From the NCBI RefSeq assembly GCF_030272615.1, contig NC_081415.1:505997373-506061372 (forward strand): a stretch of 64,000 bases of DNA, read 5' to 3'. Position 1 is the stretch's first letter. Each line of letters begins with the position of its first letter. The stretch comes from Cryptomeria japonica. Its lineage: Eukaryota; Streptophyta; Pinopsida; Cupressales; Cupressaceae. The notes beneath the pieces were generated by a model. That model was not told where the DNA came from. It worked only from the letters and a program-made list of their open reading frames with translations, and did not search any database. The translations under genes were made by a program, and so were the position numbers. This document shows, one piece after another, positions 1-11,935 of this stretch.

Positions 1-877
1 TCAGCCTGCCATAAGATTTGTACTTACTTGTGCATTTTGTTTATTAAACATTGTGTCTTCTATGTCTGTTACATGTTCCAAATGGTCAAAAATTGAAGAA
101 AATTATCATCTACGAGTGAGCAAAAAAATCCAACAAATTGCTGAAAAAAAATTGATCAAAAGGGTAATACAAAAGCTTTCCAACATTTGAAACACCAAAT
201 CAAAACTAAAGTGTTAAAACATCAGTATCAAAATAATTTTGGAAGTAGATTTGTCTTTAAACCATCACGTATTTTCAAACTAGCCCAACAACTGGGTGAC
301 TAATCCAACAAGTTATTCCCAAGAGGTTTCTATAAACATAAACATTCAACAAGCTATTGATTCAAACATCTTAAGTGCAAAAAAATCAACATCATTGTCA
401 AGTCTCTCATCAGGATAATCAAATCCTCTATCACGAAGCTTGATCAATCTATACTAGGTTCATAATCTTAGATATATTTCTCCTATTTTGAACCTAGGTT
501 ATATCAAAATCAGAATTGCACCAACATTGGAATCAAACAAACTTGTGAATTGTCAGATGCTTATATGACTTTTAAGTATCACCTTAAGAAAAGAAAACCC
601 GGTTATAAAGCTACTCAGAAAAGAATAAGATTTTTTTATATCAATCACAAGATCTTATTAAAACATAGGACATTCCTACACCGTTTTCGTCACTACTTAC
701 GTGGCTGTGGTATAGAGTTTGACGAAGAAATTTTGCAAAGACGTGCTTTTCAACAAAGAGACGCTTTATCACAATGAACAAACAATAGTGTTAAAATCAA
801 CAAAGCATATCTTTCTAAACCAATAATCACCTATTGACTTTGTCCTTTGGAAATTTCAACAATTTTGAAATAATCAC
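1..877 (+). other. 3' part of the 5' leader of element A
   Basis: Noncoding leader before gag. Its first ~70 bases (agccataag, then ...aaacattgtgtctt) match the leader of element B around 30430-30505, which places the window start a little under 900 bases upstream of the gag start. A 75-codon basic reading frame at 550-777 has no counterpart in B and is not called a gene. Confidence 0.7.
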
Positions 878-1952
878 ATGCTAGTTTGGACTAGAGCTCA
901 ATACGAACAACTTAGAAAACAACAACAAATGGAGGAAGAAGATAATCCTTTATTCCAAACTTTTGGGTTTACCGCCATTGATGAAGAAGCAGTCAATAGC
1001 ACCATTAGAGACCTCGAGCAAGATTTCAAATTTGATAGGCTAATGGAAAAATTATTGGCAAAATATCTCTTGATGTTGGCAAAATTTGGAGCTAAACTAC
1101 CACAAGACTTTAACATAGAAAGCTTGAAACAAGATGTAGAGGCAAGTAACACCCAAAACACAGATGATCCAAATAATGAATATTTGAACAAAGAAAGTCA
1201 TGAAGAAACAAGGAAAGAAAGGGATGACACAAGAAAAGAGCATAGTGATAAAAGAACTCATGACGAAACAAGGAGAAACTATGTGGATAATCCATTATTA
1301 AACCTTACTCAACAAATGAAAACTCTACAACAACAGATACAAGACATGCAAAATGGAACAAGCTCAAAGATGTATTCATTAGAAGATCTATGCCCATACC
1401 CGTTCGATAAGAATTTCAATATGATACCATTTCCACAACATTGCAAGATTCCTAAATATGACAAATACGATGGAAAATCGGATCCTCAGGATCACATTAG
1501 GGAGTTTTGTACTATGAACATGGAATTTTCTCATGATGAAACTTACCTTATGTGTCTTTTTCCTAGGAGTTTAAATGGACAATCAATGGAGTGGTTTTCA
1601 AGATTACCATTCGAAATCAAATCTTTTGAAGAACTTGTGAATAGATTTATTTCACAATACTCCTACAATATAAGGAATGAGATAACAATGCTGGATCTTT
1701 GCAAGGTTAAACAAAAGAATGGTGAATCTTTTATGATCTTCTTACAATGATGGAAACACATGTTTAATAGGTATCCCCGAGATGTACCCGATCAAGAAAA
1801 AATGGACATATTCATTGATAATCTTATCAGTGAAATGAGTTATCAACTAAGAATGCAATGTCCTCCCTCTTTTGCCAAAATGATCAAGAATGGTTTGAAA
1901 ATAGAGAATGCGATGGTAAAGAAAGGAGAGCTAAAACTTTACAATAACTCCT

Positions 1953-1995
<43 letters not shown>

Positions 1996-2820
1996 AAACA
2001 ACAACAACAACAACAATAACAATAACAATGACAAACCCAAGTTCTGGTCAAAGAATAGGAATGTCAGCAATGAAGGAAACGACGATAATAGTGCTACAAA
2101 ACAACAACAACCAATTTTTAATCTATCAAGTCAAATCCCAAGCAATAACAATCCAGAAAGCAATAAAGCCAAGTCCTTCTTCTCTAATCCTCAGAGGAAA
2201 TTCACAAACATTGGAGAACCTTTGGAATCAACTCTAAAAAACTCTGCTTGCCAACAAATTGATTGTTTTACCAGAAGCAAGAAGTTATGAACCACCACTC
2301 AAGCCAAATTGGTGCAATGACAATCATTTTTGCAATTACCATCAGAATAAAGGACACCAAATAAATGATTGCCAGAGATTGAAACACCTTATCCAAGATC
2401 TAATCGATAATGAAACCATCACAGTGGATAGCCATAAGACAAATGAATCACAGCTAGCTTTCAAAACTTCACTTCTGAATTATGACAAAGGTGAACCATC
2501 CCAATTAAAAGATGACAAAGGAAAAGCCAAAATGAATTATACTTATACCTATGATGATGGGGTAAATGTTATCATTGTTAAAGATAATCCATCTTCAGAG
2601 CCAATCAATATTATTACAAGAAGCAAAGCGAAGTTTACCTTTCTAGGTATAGCAAAAGACCCAACATCCACTTCACAACAATACAATCTAGTAGAGAAAT
2701 TACAAAGAATACCCACTCAAATATCAATTCTGGAACTTCTTAAATTTTCACCTATTCATAAGGAAGTTTTGGAGAAAGCCTTAGTGGAAACAACAGTTTC
2801 AAAAGATTTGGATATAGATT
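878..2820 (+). pseudogene. Gag polyprotein of element A, broken
   Basis: Retrotransposon Gag: coats the element RNA in virus-like particles in the cytoplasm. The capsid part (about 1370-1900) carries LCPYPFDKNF, KYDKYDGKSDPQDHIREF and SMEWFSRLP, which line up with the Gag of element B. A Cys/His knuckle-like segment, CNYHQNKGHQINDCQRLK, follows at about 2329-2385. Breaks: in-frame TGA at 1748-1750, a frameshift near 2260, and TAG at 2820-2822. A run of about 22 Asn sits at 1954-2031. The start at 878 is the first ATG of the open frame. The N-terminal third is K/E-rich and unrecognised. Confidence 0.85.
1954..2031 (+). repeat. (AAC)n microsatellite coding poly-Asn in Gag
   Basis: Near-pure AAC triplets interrupted by AAA and AAT, in the Gag reading frame just before the nucleocapsid-like segment. 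Element B has no such run at the same place, so it probably expanded after the copies split. Confidence 0.95.
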
Positions 2821-2822
2821 AG

Positions 2823-3419
2823 TTCCAAAACATGGTAGGACACCTTATAGCTCCTCATTGCTTATCATTTTCTGAAAATGATGACGCATCCTTGCAACAT
2901 CCTCACAATGCTCCCTTACATGTTGAAGTCACCATCAATAAAACTCGTGTCAAACGTGTACTCATTAATGGAGGAGCCAGCTTAAACATTTGTGCATTAA
3001 GTTTGATAAAAGATTTGGGATATTCAGAAAATGCAGTAGACCCGAAAAAGAAAATAACCATCAAGGCTTATGATGAAACAGAACATTCTTCTAAAGGATT
3101 TGTTGTGCTCCCAAACAAAATAGGACCCGTGGAAAGGAATACATTATGTCAGGTTTTAGATTTGAACCTCTCTTACAACATTCTTCTAGGAAGACCATGG
3201 ATTCACAAGATGCAAGCAGTTCCTTCTACATATTATCAATGTGTAAAATTTCCTCACGAAGGACAAGAGATCACTGTAATTGCAAATTCTAGTCAATATT
3301 GCAATAATTTGAAGCCAACACAAGATACAAGAGTTCCACATAACAGAGAATCAATATATATCCTACCAAATAAATTCAAGCAAAGTTATGAGAAACTTTT
3401 GAGGAAAAGCTCAAATTAA
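2823..3419 (+). pseudogene. Retropepsin-like aspartic protease of element A
   Basis: Processes the element polyprotein. The active-site loop reads LINGGAS at 2961-2981, where B has LIDGGA, so the catalytic Asp is now Asn. The second hallmark, NILLGRPWIH, is at about 3178-3207. It is followed by STYYQCVKFPHEGQEI, matching B and D. It continues the Gag frame after TAG 2820-2822, and a frameshift separates it from the G-patch segment. Confidence 0.85.
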
Positions 3420-3525
3420 ATGATGAAGGAATGGGAAAATATTCTTTGCATAATTTCCACTTTCCCCTAAGTCATATGGAAAGCCTACAGATATTGAATC
3501 AAAGACGTCAGAAAGATCAAAACAC

Positions 3526-3870
3526 ATGTTTAAAGGAACATTTGTTAGTGCTGGAACTCTTGAAGAAGAAAATGAAGACAAAGACATTCTTGGTTGGTTG
3601 TACAAGGATGAAGATAAAACTATAGCAATAGCAATAGAAGTCAATATTCCCATGAAACAATATGGCAAAGGTTATGAAATCATGCAAAAAATGGAATATG
3701 AAGGGAAAGGACCAATTGGTAAGCAACATCAAGGTATTTTAGAACCTATTTGTCCACACTCGCAATCCAAAGAAGATAAATCCGGGCTTGGATATCTAAA
3801 ATCCAATCAAAAGCAACATAATCATCAACAACAAAAGTGGAGAAAGAAATCAGTCTCTAAAGAAGAATAA
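3526..3870 (+). pseudogene. G-patch domain segment of element A polyprotein
   Basis: Glycine-patch fold, a short RNA/helicase-partner module, lying between protease and RT. Visible: YGKGYEIMQKMEYEGKGPIG, then KQHQGILEPI and a terminal SGLGY (about 3661-3795), with glycine spacing as in G-patch domains. The homologous segment of element D (62472-63089) is better preserved. A G-patch after the protease is known in betaretroviruses; its role here is unknown. Flanked by frameshifts. Confidence 0.75.
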
Positions 3871-3891
3871 TGGCAAGAAAAGCTACATCAA

Positions 3892-4884
3892 GTGGCAAAA
3901 ATAGTAATCAATAAACAATTGAAGCAAGAAGAACATGAAAAGAAAGAAGAGGAGATTACCATCAAAGGTAAAGAAGAATTTTTTCAACAAGTTCTGAAAA
4001 TACAAACAAATGCAAAATCTAAACAAGATATTCCAAAAGTAGTGAAAATAGAGATGGCAAAAATCAGAGCACTTTTTGCACCATACAACATTCCTGTATG
4101 GTATAGTGGAGTAATCCTAGATCATGATTCAAAGATAGATTCAAATGAGTATGAATGGGGTCCAGATGTCTTATCTACAATATCAAGTAAGGAACACAAT
4201 GAAGACCAAGCAGCTATCACGAAAGAAGACTTGTCTATTACAAAATAAAAGATAGAGTTAGAAAGAAGGCATGAAAAACTCAGAATTCAAAGAAAAGAGG
4301 CGTATGCAAAAATGAAAGGGAATGACAAAGACAAAGAAGTAATGCCACAAGAAGTAAAAACAAGGATAGATCAAGCATCTAGAAATATAAGATTTTCATC
4401 AAAAGAGGAACAAGATGTATCCAAATGTGGCAGAACCATAGAAGAATTAAGAGATAGTCAAGTTGGATTGACTATTAGTCCAGAAGAAGTTGAGTTTGAA
4501 AGGAGACAAAATCTAGCAAAAGAATCCTCTTTATCATGTACACAAGTATGTCAACTCCAAAATTCAAATGAGGTCAATCAAGAAGGGATTTGCAGTATTA
4601 AAGATGCGTGTGTTGATATAATCCATTCGTTTAAGGGACAAACATCAGTTGAAGAACCACTTGAGTGTGAACTACAAAATACTGATATTGATTTTGTTAG
4701 AAATAATTGGGAGACGCTTGGGAAAGACAATTCTAAAAAATATTTAATCTATGACAGTACCTATTCTATACCAAATTATGATCATTATGTCATGAACGTT
4801 GAAACACCTAATGATGACAATGATTATGATTTACCCCTTCTTCATCCTGAACTAATTGATTGGGATAATTTAGAAAAACCCTAA
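3892..4884 (+). pseudogene. Variable linker between G-patch and RT, element A
   Basis: Two reading frames in register (3892-4248, 4312-4884) split by one stop. Composition is K/E/D-rich with no recognised domain. It contains IPVWYSGVILDHDSKID and YEWGPDV. Element D has a corresponding stretch on - at about 62330-62410 (IRVWYSN-like and HEWEFDS-like), so the segment belongs to the family polyprotein. Confidence 0.6.
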
Positions 4885-4918
4885 ACTAAATGTTTTTTCC
4901 AATGATCATGACTTAGCT

Positions 4919-6750
4919 GTGTACCTTAATGTTGTTGAACCCATCGCACCTAAGATATCTTCCATTGCAGAATCAAGTAATGTTTCTCGTAGTCAGGAGA
5001 ATGCCAAACTCTCTGGTCACAAAAGCGAAATAAAACAAGGAAAGAGACCTATTGTTGAAAACCATTTCATGGCAACACTAGATCAATCAAAAGAAAAAAT
5101 AAAGGACATATTTGATGGTGAGAACCTCTTTGAGGCACCAGAAGATGGAAAGTTTGACATTCTTCCTGCATATTTTCAAGAGAGATATGCTATCTTGATA
5201 GAACCAACAAAGGTAGTAAACATTGGTACATCAAAGGATCCTAAAATACTTCATTGTGCTGCCTCATTATCAAAAGAAGAGAGGAAAGAATACATGGAAT
5301 TATTGAAGCAAAGACAAATAAATTTTTCTTGGTCCTATGCAGATATGCCAGGACTTAATCCCGATCTTATCATGCATCATCTTAATGTGGATTTAAAAGA
5401 AAAACCAGTTAAGAAGAAGCTAAGAAAGATGCATCCACACATTGCTCTTCTTGTAAAAACTGAGCCGAAGAAACTATTAGAAGTGGGTTTTATAAGACTT
5501 GTTGCTTATCCAAAATGGGTTTCAAGTACTGTACCAGTGTCAAAACCAGATAAAAGCATAAGAGTTTGTATAAGTTTCAGAGATCTGAATAAAGCATGTC
5601 CAAAAGATGATTTCTCGCTACCAAAAATTGATATAATAGTGGACTTGTCAGCAGGGCATGAGATGTTTTAATTAATGGATGGCTTCTCAGGATATAATCA
5701 AATAAGAATCGCACCTAAAGATCAAGAAAAGATAGCTTTCACCTGTGCATGGGGAACATATTGCTGGAATGTTATGCCATTTGGGCTTAAGAATGTAGCA
5801 GCAACTTATCAAAGGTCTATGACGACAATTTTCCATGATATGATGCATACATTTATGGAAGATTATGTCGATGACATACTTGCAAAATCTCATACAAGAC
5901 AAGAATATTTGAACATTTTAAGCAAGATTTTTGATAGGCTAGAAAGATATCAATTGAGATTAAATCCAAAGAAATGTGCATTTGGGGTAACCTCTAGAAA
6001 ATTCTTTGGGTACATTATATCATCTTGCGGAATTGAAGTAGACCCTGAAAAGGTCAAAGCCATCATAGAGATGGAGTCACCTAGGAACATAAGTCAATTG
6101 CGATCTTTACAAGGAAGATTGCAATCAATTAGGAGATTTGTTTCTCAGTTAGCAGATAGATGTCTTCCATTCACCCATCTTCTACATAAAAATATTCCAT
6201 TCAAATGAGATCTAAAATGTGAAGAAGCTTTTTTGCACATAAAAGAATATCTTATGAGTCCTCCAGTACTGGTATCACCAACCAAGGGAAACCATTGTTG
6301 CTCTATATTTCAGCAACAAATGTATCATTAGGAGCTCTCCTAGCTCAACATGATGAAGAAGGAAAAAAAAGAGCAGTATATTATATCAGTAGAACACTTG
6401 TTGGTTATGAATTAAATTATTTCTCAATAGAAAAGACATGTCTAGCAGTTGTATTTGCAACTTAGAAGCCGCAACATTATATGTTGATTCATTCTGTAAA
6501 ACTAATAGCAAAGATAGATCCCCTCAAATATTTATTGAGCAAGTCAACCTTGATAGGGAGACTAGCCAAATGGGTTATGATACTGAGTGGATTTGATATA
6601 GAGTATGTTGACCAAAAAGATATCAAAGGACAAGTCATCGCTGATCAATTGGCTGATGCACCTTTACAAAACAAGATGCCTTTGCACATCGAATTTCCTG
6701 ATGCAGATATCTTGACAGTAAGTACAAACTTTTGGGAATTGTACTTTGAT
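4919..6750 (+). pseudogene. Reverse transcriptase and first RNase H of element A
   Basis: Copies element RNA into cDNA. RT begins near 5320 with INFSWSYADMPGLNPDL; then VCISFRDLNKACPKDDF (5570-5620), LMDGFSGYNQI after a TAA at 5669-5671, CAWGTYCWNVMPFGLKN (5743-5790) and the catalytic YVDD (about 5863-5874). The first RNase H (about 6215-6700) is broken by frameshifts; its tail (LAKWVMILSGFDIEYVDQKD, 6568 on) matches D. The NYRDLNKACPKD-type motif is typical of Tat/Athila RTs. Confidence 0.9.
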
Positions 6751-6755
6751 GGTTC
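6751..6755. other. 5-bp target duplication GGTTC of the nested solo LTR
   Basis: GGTTC at 6751-6755 recurs at 8374-8378. Joining the flanks continues the archaeal RNase H reading FDGS...GLGA, as in element D at about 55200-55260, which confirms the insertion point independently. Confidence 0.85.
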
Positions 6756-7277
6756 TATAACGTCATAAATTGTACGCACTTGCTAAAGCAGTACAATTTC
6801 ACACCTAGTTTAGCACCTACCTTGGCGCATTTTGCATCTTGCATTGCATTTCCCCTTTAGCACTTAATTAATCAAATTAATTAGGTCTAAAGGTTCTATT
6901 TCATCATCTTCCACATCATAAAGTTGGGCCCTTTCATTAAAGTGTGCCCCTTTCATTTTATTCCTCCAGTACATCATTTAATCAAAAACCCTAATTAGGT
7001 CCTATTTTGAACTTGGGGGCTTGATTTCGGGGGTCAAAACATCTCAAAATCACCTGTAACTTCGGGATTCTCTCTAAAATCATCATATCCGACGGCCCTG
7101 AAAATTTGGTGAAAAGTTGTCGGGACCATGGCGCCCGGAGTGCAACATGGTCCCGGACATTTTTCCCGAAATTTTAGGAGCGCGATCCAATCATAAAATA
7201 AAGCTTAACCCCAAGAAATTGGCGGGAGATTCAATCTCTAGGTCGGCCAAAAGTTGAAATTAAGACCTAGGGTTTCA

Positions 7278-7285
7278 TATATAAG
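7278..7285 (+). promoter_or_regulatory. TATA box of the solo LTR
   Basis: TATATAAG preceded by ctagggtttca and followed by a CT-rich start region, the usual layout of a plant LTR promoter. Confidence 0.65.
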
Positions 7286-7891
7286 AGCTCTCTTTCTTCA
7301 TTTGAAAGGATCTGAATTTTGGTTTCAGGGACCTTTTATGCAGTGAAAGAGCAGATCTTTGAAGACTTCAATAACATTTAACATCCATCAATCAAGCATT
7401 CATCAATTTCATTCATTTAAGGCTTTGAAGGCATTGAAGAGCAATAAGGGATCACCGACTAAAGATTGGCTTGTACCCCTCCCTTGGGGTTGGGTATGAT
7501 TTCATGTTGTTTTCATGTCTTTTGCATAAGATTCATTACATCATTTGTACTCATGCTTTAGATCACTCTACATCTTGATTTGGAGCATTTACATTATCAT
7601 TTACAAGCAATTAGGGTTTACTTTCTAGGTTGCTCTAGTTTGCTTACTTGCATTTTAGGATCTTGCACACACACAAGGTCTGCACACACACTACTTTTAC
7701 AATACAACTTGGCTATTCATGGAGGTGGAAATCACCAAAGCGGGGGTTTGACTAAGGCAAAACCCTATATAGCCGCCCACCATACCTTTTCAGATATAGG
7801 TGCAGGTTTCGGGATTCGGACGACGCCGCAAGTTGCAGATCCGACGGAAGCAGACGGAGACTGAACTTCATACCAAATTCCAGAGCAAAAG

Positions 7892-7955
7892 ACCAGGACA
7901 GGGGCGTGGGGCACCCTGGTCCTGCCAGGACAGGGGCACTGGGCGCCCTGGTCCC
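7892..7955 (+). repeat. Two tandem GC-rich units in the solo LTR
   Basis: Two ~32-bp units beginning CCAGGACAGGGGC and ending CCCTGGTCC. Each unit is itself an inverted repeat. Related modules lie at 7118-7163 (GGGACCATG...CATGGTCCC, perfect 9-bp arms) and 8020-8056. Confidence 0.85.
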
Positions 7956-8373
7956 TCTGTCAGACAACATTTCCGATAGTTTTCCACATTGCAGAATAGC
8001 AGTTTCAGGAGTAGAATTAGGACAGTGGCGCCCGCGCCCTTGTCCCGAACATTTTCACTCAGATTTTGAATCCGGGTACGCATCTGCATTCTTGTCTTGT
8101 CCTTGTGTTTACAGCTTTCCATTGTTTAACTTCAATTCTGCAATTTTGTTATTAGTTCATACTTGCACCTTGAGGTTAGGAATTGAACTTGCATCATTTT
8201 ATCTTCCAATTACAACAAAGGAATAGAAACCCTAATAGGTAGCCCGTGGCTCTCTCTTTCACAAAAAGAAGTAGCCAATTGTGTGATACCTCTAGGCTCT
8301 TTCATATTCCACAATGTGTGTCAAAAGGTAGGATTAGGACATGTTAGCCTAGTCTCACTTTTTCCCCTACACA

Positions 8374-8904
8374 GGTTCTTATACACAATATGGATTAGGC
8401 GCAAGAATCTTTTTCATCACACCTCAGGGACACACAATTCCAAAATCATATAGACTGCGGTTTCCATGCACCAATAATACTACAGAGTATGAAGCATTGA
8501 CTATTGAACTTAAAATGGCCATTGAATGGAACGTCAAAGAACTACATGTCTATGGTGATTCACAACTTATCATCAACCAAATAAATGATGAATATCAAAC
8601 AAAGGATGATAAGCTCATACCATACAAACAGCTGGTAGAGAACTTTAAAGAACACTTTAAATAAATATTATTCACCCAGATTCCAAGAAATGAGAATAAA
8701 GCATCAGATGCAATGGCTATAGTAGCATCTCTCTTGCAAAATAAGGAGAATCAACATCATTACAAAATTCTCGTGGAAGATATCTTAACCCCTACCATTC
8801 AATCCCAACATGCCTATCAAATTTGCCATATATCAGGAACCAGTCAATCCTCATATGGTCAAACTTATCAATATTTAAAAGAAAATATCTTTCCTCTTGA
8901 CTAA
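8374..8904 (+). pseudogene. Archaeal-type RNase H (aRNH) of element A, distal part
   Basis: Second RNase H of Tat elements. The first strand (WELYFDGS) lies at 6733-6756, before the solo LTR; the rest resumes here: GLGARIFFITPQG, TEYEALTIELKMAIEW and YGDSQLIINQINDEYQTKDD, with candidate catalytic D, E and D in FDGS, EYEAL and YGDS. A TAA at about 8662 follows KEHFK, and IPRNENKASDAMA continues in another register. In the family this domain is thought to compensate for a weakened first RNase H. Confidence 0.85.
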
Positions 8905-10111
8905 TATTGCAATCAGATAAGAAATTCTATCTGCCAGTCCTCTCACTATGCTATTATTGATGATATCCTATATAGGCGTGGTCTAGATGGTACTTTGTTG
9001 AGATATCTTGAACAAGAAGAATCTAAAAAAATTCTTAACGACGTTCATGCAGGTATTTGTGGCACACACTCAAGTGGTTTAACATTGGCTAAGAAACTTC
9101 TTCGAATGGGTTACTATTGGCCTACTATGGAGAGGGATTCATTCACATATGCTAGAAAATGCAAACAATGTTAGATCCATGGGAATCTCATTCATGCACC
9201 AGCACAAGAGTTATATCCTATGACAGGATCATGGCCATTTTCTTAATGGGGCCTTGATTTGGTAGGAAAGATAAATCCCTCATCTTCTAATGGACATAAG
9301 TTTATTCTGATTGCTAAGTTGAGTATTTTACTAAATGGATTGAAGCAGTGCCTTTAACAACAGTGACAGGAAAACAAATATCATCATTTATTTTAAATTA
9401 TATAATCTATCACTATGGAGTTCCTATGACCATTATCACTGATAATTGAAGACCATTCAAAAATCAAGATGTGAAGGAGCTATGTGAACAATTTCATATC
9501 CAACACAGGTTTTTTACTCCATATTATCCACAGGGAAATGGTCAAGCTAGGGCATCAAACAAAACTATCTTAAAAATCTTGAAGAAAACAGTCAATGAAG
9601 CTAGAAAAGACTGGCACATTCAGCTAAATCATGCTCTTTGGGCATATCGAACTAGCATCCGCACTCCAACAGGGGAAACTCCATATTGTTTGGTCTATGA
9701 ATTAGAAGCCATATTTTACCTATATAAGTAGAGATACCTTCTCTACAAGTATCCTTGCAAGGTCTGATACCAGAAGAAGAACAATGAGTCTCTCGACTCC
9801 AGGAAATTGAACTGATTTAGGAACGTCGCCAAAATGCAACAGATCATTTAAAAGTATATCAACAAAGAATGGCAAGAAGTTATAACCACAGGGTCAAGCC
9901 ATGCATTTTTCAAATTGGAGATATAGTTCTAAGGGAGAATCCAAGAAATCAGCAAGACCGAGACAAGAAGAGAAAATTTGAACCAAATTGGCTAGGACCT
10001 TTCGTCATAGTAGCAGCATATGGATCAGGAGCATACAAGTTATCTACCCTTGAAGGTGATTGGTTTGATGAACCTATCAATTCTATCCATCTCAAGAAAT
10101 TCTATGCTTGA
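8905..10111 (+). pseudogene. Integrase of element A
   Basis: Inserts cDNA into the genome. The zinc-binding HHCC segment is at about 9040-9175 (DVHAGICGTHSSG ... ARKCKQC). In the core, the first Asp lies in WGLDLVGKI (about 9250) and the second in ITDN (about 9440). The expected Glu of the NGQAEASNK motif is Arg (NGQARASNK, about 9535-9560). The C-terminal domain (9869-10111) shows FQIGDIVLRENPRNQQDRDK and FEPNWLGPFVI. Several stops and frameshifts make it non-functional. The pol stop is at 10109-10111. Confidence 0.88.
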
Positions 10112-11935
10112 GATATAAAGTCCTGAAAAAAAAAAATCAATAAAAATCATATAAAGTCTTGAAGAAATCAGTAAACATCCGAAAAGCAGAAAATCCCTAA
10201 AAAGAGAGAAAAGTGCAATAAATTTAGATGGTGAAAACCTGGTAAATAGGCGCTATCTACAAAGTAAGTTCCTCCATCTAGGAGATTGCTTTGCGCACCT
10301 ATCCACTCCATCATATCCAATCTATTGCTTCCTAACTTATCCATTCCATCTTTCACATCCATTGCTCTGAACCATTAGCAGGAAATATGCAGCTTACCAA
10401 CAATTATCAATCTTTGACATACTTGTCGTAGTCACTTTCCTAAATCTTATCAGAAGCAATCAATCTGCATTTGTATCCCTCCATGGTTTGGATCTTGATC
10501 AATTCATACATCCATAATAAATTTTTGTTTCCGCTGGGGGAAAAATCCTAATTCCTTTTGCTAAGGTGATATTTTGAATCTTTAAAAATCCAAAACATTC
10601 AAAAAACTTAGAAAAACTAAAAACACCTAGGGTTTTGAAATAGATAACGAGCAACAAAGCAATGAAGATCAAGGCGTCTTATAACAACTGAATCATGAAA
10701 CTCAGAAACCGAAGAATCGATCAACAAGTAATAGAGGATTATCAAAGATCATTCATCAAGATAAATATATCAGTTAATGACCATTAGAACATGTGAATGA
10801 CATACAAGATTCAGTGTTTATGTCTTGATTTTATTGCTAGTCATGTACTCTATGCGACTCAAGGATGTCCATGACTAGAGAAGCTATGATGGGGCATGAT
10901 TATTTTTCTTTGATTGCTGTCTGTGGTTTATCTCTTATATGGTATGTACTTGTCTTAGGATATGATCGGCAAAAGATCAAGGAGGATGTTCCAAGTCATG
11001 CATGAAAGGAGATAATCCTTGTCTGTTCTGCAAGCAATACTCAAATCAACTTGACTCATTATATCAAGTTGCTTGTATTAACTTGCTATATCAAAATCCA
11101 TGTAAGAAATACTCGGGTCATCTTGAATCTTATGTCAAGTTGATTGTATTTTCTTACAACATTTTAAAGCTCAGTGATGAAATCAAGCACTGTTGCAAGA
11201 TAGCATATGAAGAATGGCAGTATAATTTTTAGTTAGATAATTTTTGATTAGCTCATTATTCATCTGCATTATAAGAATTCATTGTCAGTTGCATTATAAG
11301 AATATCATTTCATTAATAGATCAACGATCATAAATCATGATTGAGTATACTTGGAAAAATAAAAACAATTTGCATTTGCTCATTTTAGGTGCATTCATCC
11401 TTAGAATCATTTCAAATCATTTAGTTGCATTTCATCAATTGCATTAGTTTGCATTTAATTAAGTGCATTTCATTAATCATGTAGTGTATCATCATTATTA
11501 TTTGTATTATCATTTCATCTCATTTAAGTGCATCTTTGCACTTGGACTCATAATCATATAATCAATCAATCATTGCATTTGCATTTTCACATCATTTTCA
11601 AAATTGCATAAAAAATAAAAAACATTTGACTAGAATATTAGCATAATCATTCATTTGCATTTCCATATAGATCATTGCATCATTTAAAGTTAGTAATCAT
11701 TTTCATTTGCATCCAAGGTCATCAAAATAAAAAAATCAACAACATTTATCATTGCATCATGTAGATCATTATCATAAAGCAAGGAAGGAAAATCAATATC
11801 ATAACATCATCCATGTAATCAATGCATATAGATCATCCTCATAAAATAGAGTAAAATTCATAATAAAGATCATCATATAGAGTCCATGTCTGCATATAGA
11901 TCATCATAAAATAATAAAAAGTCCAAGTATACAAT
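10112..11935 (+). other. 3' noncoding region of element A after integrase
   Basis: No credible + strand gene. It holds a hairpin module (10230-10254); a block shared with element B (10865-10965, core TTGCTGTCTGTGG at 10914); and a TTGCATTT/ATCATT-rich low-complexity stretch (about 11370-11790) with a similar one in B at 36510-36730. Short open frames at 11002 and 10168 (-) look accidental. Confidence 0.7.
10230..10254 (+). other. GGTG-AAAA hairpin module, element A
   Basis: GGTG AAAA CCTG gtaaa TAGG CGCT. Inner arms CCTG/TAGG pair with one G-U; outer arms GGTG/CGCT pair three of four positions plus G-U. It lies 118 bases after the integrase stop, like the modules in B and D. Confidence 0.6.

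Larger units (their letters stand above)
6756..8373 (+). mobile_element. Solo LTR (1618 bp) inside element A pol
   Basis: Inserted into the archaeal RNase H of A with a perfect 5-bp target duplication (GGTTC). It starts TATAACGTCATAAATTGTAC (expected TG start changed to TA) and ends CCCCTACACA. It has no coding sequence and no internal polypurine tract or PBS, so it is most simply a solo LTR left by recombination between two LTRs. A TATA box at 7278 gives + orientation. It contains GC-rich inverted modules near 7118-7163, 7892-7955 and 8020-8056. It is younger than A. Confidence 0.8.

Noticed and set aside
550-777. 75-codon basic reading frame in the leader of A
   Set aside because: No counterpart in B, no recognised motif, not in the Gag frame.
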